This document shows positions 5,253 through 5,620 of a stretch of 5,620 nt of DNA, piece after piece. The position numbers were made by a program, and so were the translations under genes. Each line of letters begins with the position of its first letter. Positions within the stretch are counted from its first letter, which is position 1. This DNA is from Firmicutes bacterium UBA2595 (GTDB lineage Bacteria > Bacillota > Thermincolia > Thermincolales > UBA2595). The stretch lies in NCBI GenBank assembly GCA_002339745.1, contig DDKP01000016.1, positions 1 through 5,620 on the forward strand, written 5' to 3'. The notes under the pieces were generated by a model that was given only the letters and a program-made list of their open reading frames with translations, had not been told where the DNA came from and made no database searches.

Positions 5253-5620
5253 TCATTCAAGGTACACGCTCCCATCCTGGGGCGTTTCAGCTTCACCGGC
5301 TCCTTTTTGCTTTTCCATCAGTTGATTGACACTTTCGGCGCTGATTTTCCAGGGTATTTTTCCTGAATCCCCGGCTAGCGTGAATCTTACCGGACGGTTA
5401 CGGAAACTGGTCCCGTCTTTTAACTCATATGAAACCTTGGCCTCATAGTCTTTATCCCCTTTTCCATCCCCGGCGTCCGATATTTCGGAAACCGCCATCC
5501 ATTTTATTCGGTTTAGCCGCCGGATAATTTCCTGTTCACTTTCCCCGGGCAGCGGCCTGATAAACCTCGATGCCAGCGGGTAATCCCCCTGTTCAATAGC
5601 GGTGAGCGTAACCGCCAGGA
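5253..5620 (-). CDS. Hypothetical protein, NTF2-like appearance, N-terminus beyond the window
   Basis: Only the last 121 residues are visible; the frame stays open to the right edge, so the start and any signal peptide lie outside. The visible part begins LAVTLTAIEQGDYPLASRF, like the first helix of small NTF2-like folds (a helix with a Gly-Asp-Tyr turn before the substrate pocket). A helix (EQEIIRRLNRIKWMAV) and three beta-like segments follow: DYEAKVSYELKDG, RPVRFTLAGDSGKIPWKIS and so on. A Lys-x-Pro-Trp-Lys-Ile type strand near the end is also seen in DUF4878-like NTF2 domains. The C-terminus (about 25 residues, rich in Glu, Gly, Lys) looks disordered. The fold call is inference from pattern; no catalytic residues are visible. 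It shares the terminator at 5196-5233 with the convergent gene. Confidence 0.75.
   Translation of the reverse strand, partial: LAVTLTAIEQGDYPLASRFIRPLPGESEQEIIRRLNRIKWMAVSEISDAGDGKGDKDYEAKVSYELKDGTSFRNRPVRFTLAGDSGKIPWKISAESVNQLMEKQKGAGEAETPQDGSVYLE

Noticed and set aside
1..5620. CRISPR arrays, tRNA or rRNA genes, transposase or phage genes
   Set aside because: No regularly spaced repeats, no tRNA-like cloverleaf and no such coding sequence were found on either strand.

Overview
The window looks like chromosomal DNA of a spore-forming, mid-GC member of the Firmicutes. A Peptococcaceae-type organism (Pelotomaculum/Desulfotomaculum group) is my best guess. The reasons are a YhcN/YlaJ-type sporulation lipoprotein with a forespore sigma-G-like promoter, a YckD-like DUF2680 protein, a DUF3006 protein, strong GGAGG ribosome-binding sites, TTG starts and T-rich intrinsic terminators. 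The taxonomic guess is inference from protein families and style, not from a marker gene. I see no RNA genes, CRISPR, insertion sequences or phage genes.

Layout. Positions 1-322 (minus) hold the N-terminal part of a secreted DUF2680 protein, running off the left edge. Its upstream region (323-569) carries a -10 box, a cluster of TTCACA-type direct repeats, a perfect 12-bp palindrome and two terminator-like hairpins. Positions 570-3632 (minus) encode one large membrane protein of 1020 residues: seven predicted membrane helices, three PAS domains, GGDEF, then EAL. Its active-site residues for both making and degrading cyclic di-GMP look intact. Positions 3902-4093 (minus) encode a 63-residue DUF3006 protein with a TTG start, its own sigma-A-type promoter and its own terminator, so it is probably a single-gene unit.

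The strand switches at about 4170. On the plus strand, 4298-4804 encodes the sporulation lipoprotein and 4967-5152 a 61-residue two-helix membrane protein I do not recognise. A bidirectional terminator (5196-5233) separates these from a convergent minus-strand gene (5253 to the right edge), of which only the C-terminal 121 residues are visible; it has an NTF2-like look.

Functionally the window appears to be a set of mostly single-gene units rather than one operon, because nearly every gene has its own promoter-like and/or terminator-like signals. The common theme is the cell envelope: an exported DUF2680 protein, a membrane-bound cyclic di-GMP signalling enzyme, a forespore lipoprotein and a small integral membrane protein. 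I found no convincing sign of a new multi-gene system. The best points for follow-up are the repeat cluster upstream of DUF2680, the dual-competent c-di-GMP enzyme with an unassigned 7TM sensor, the well-spaced sigma-G promoter, and the small two-helix protein with a long leader.
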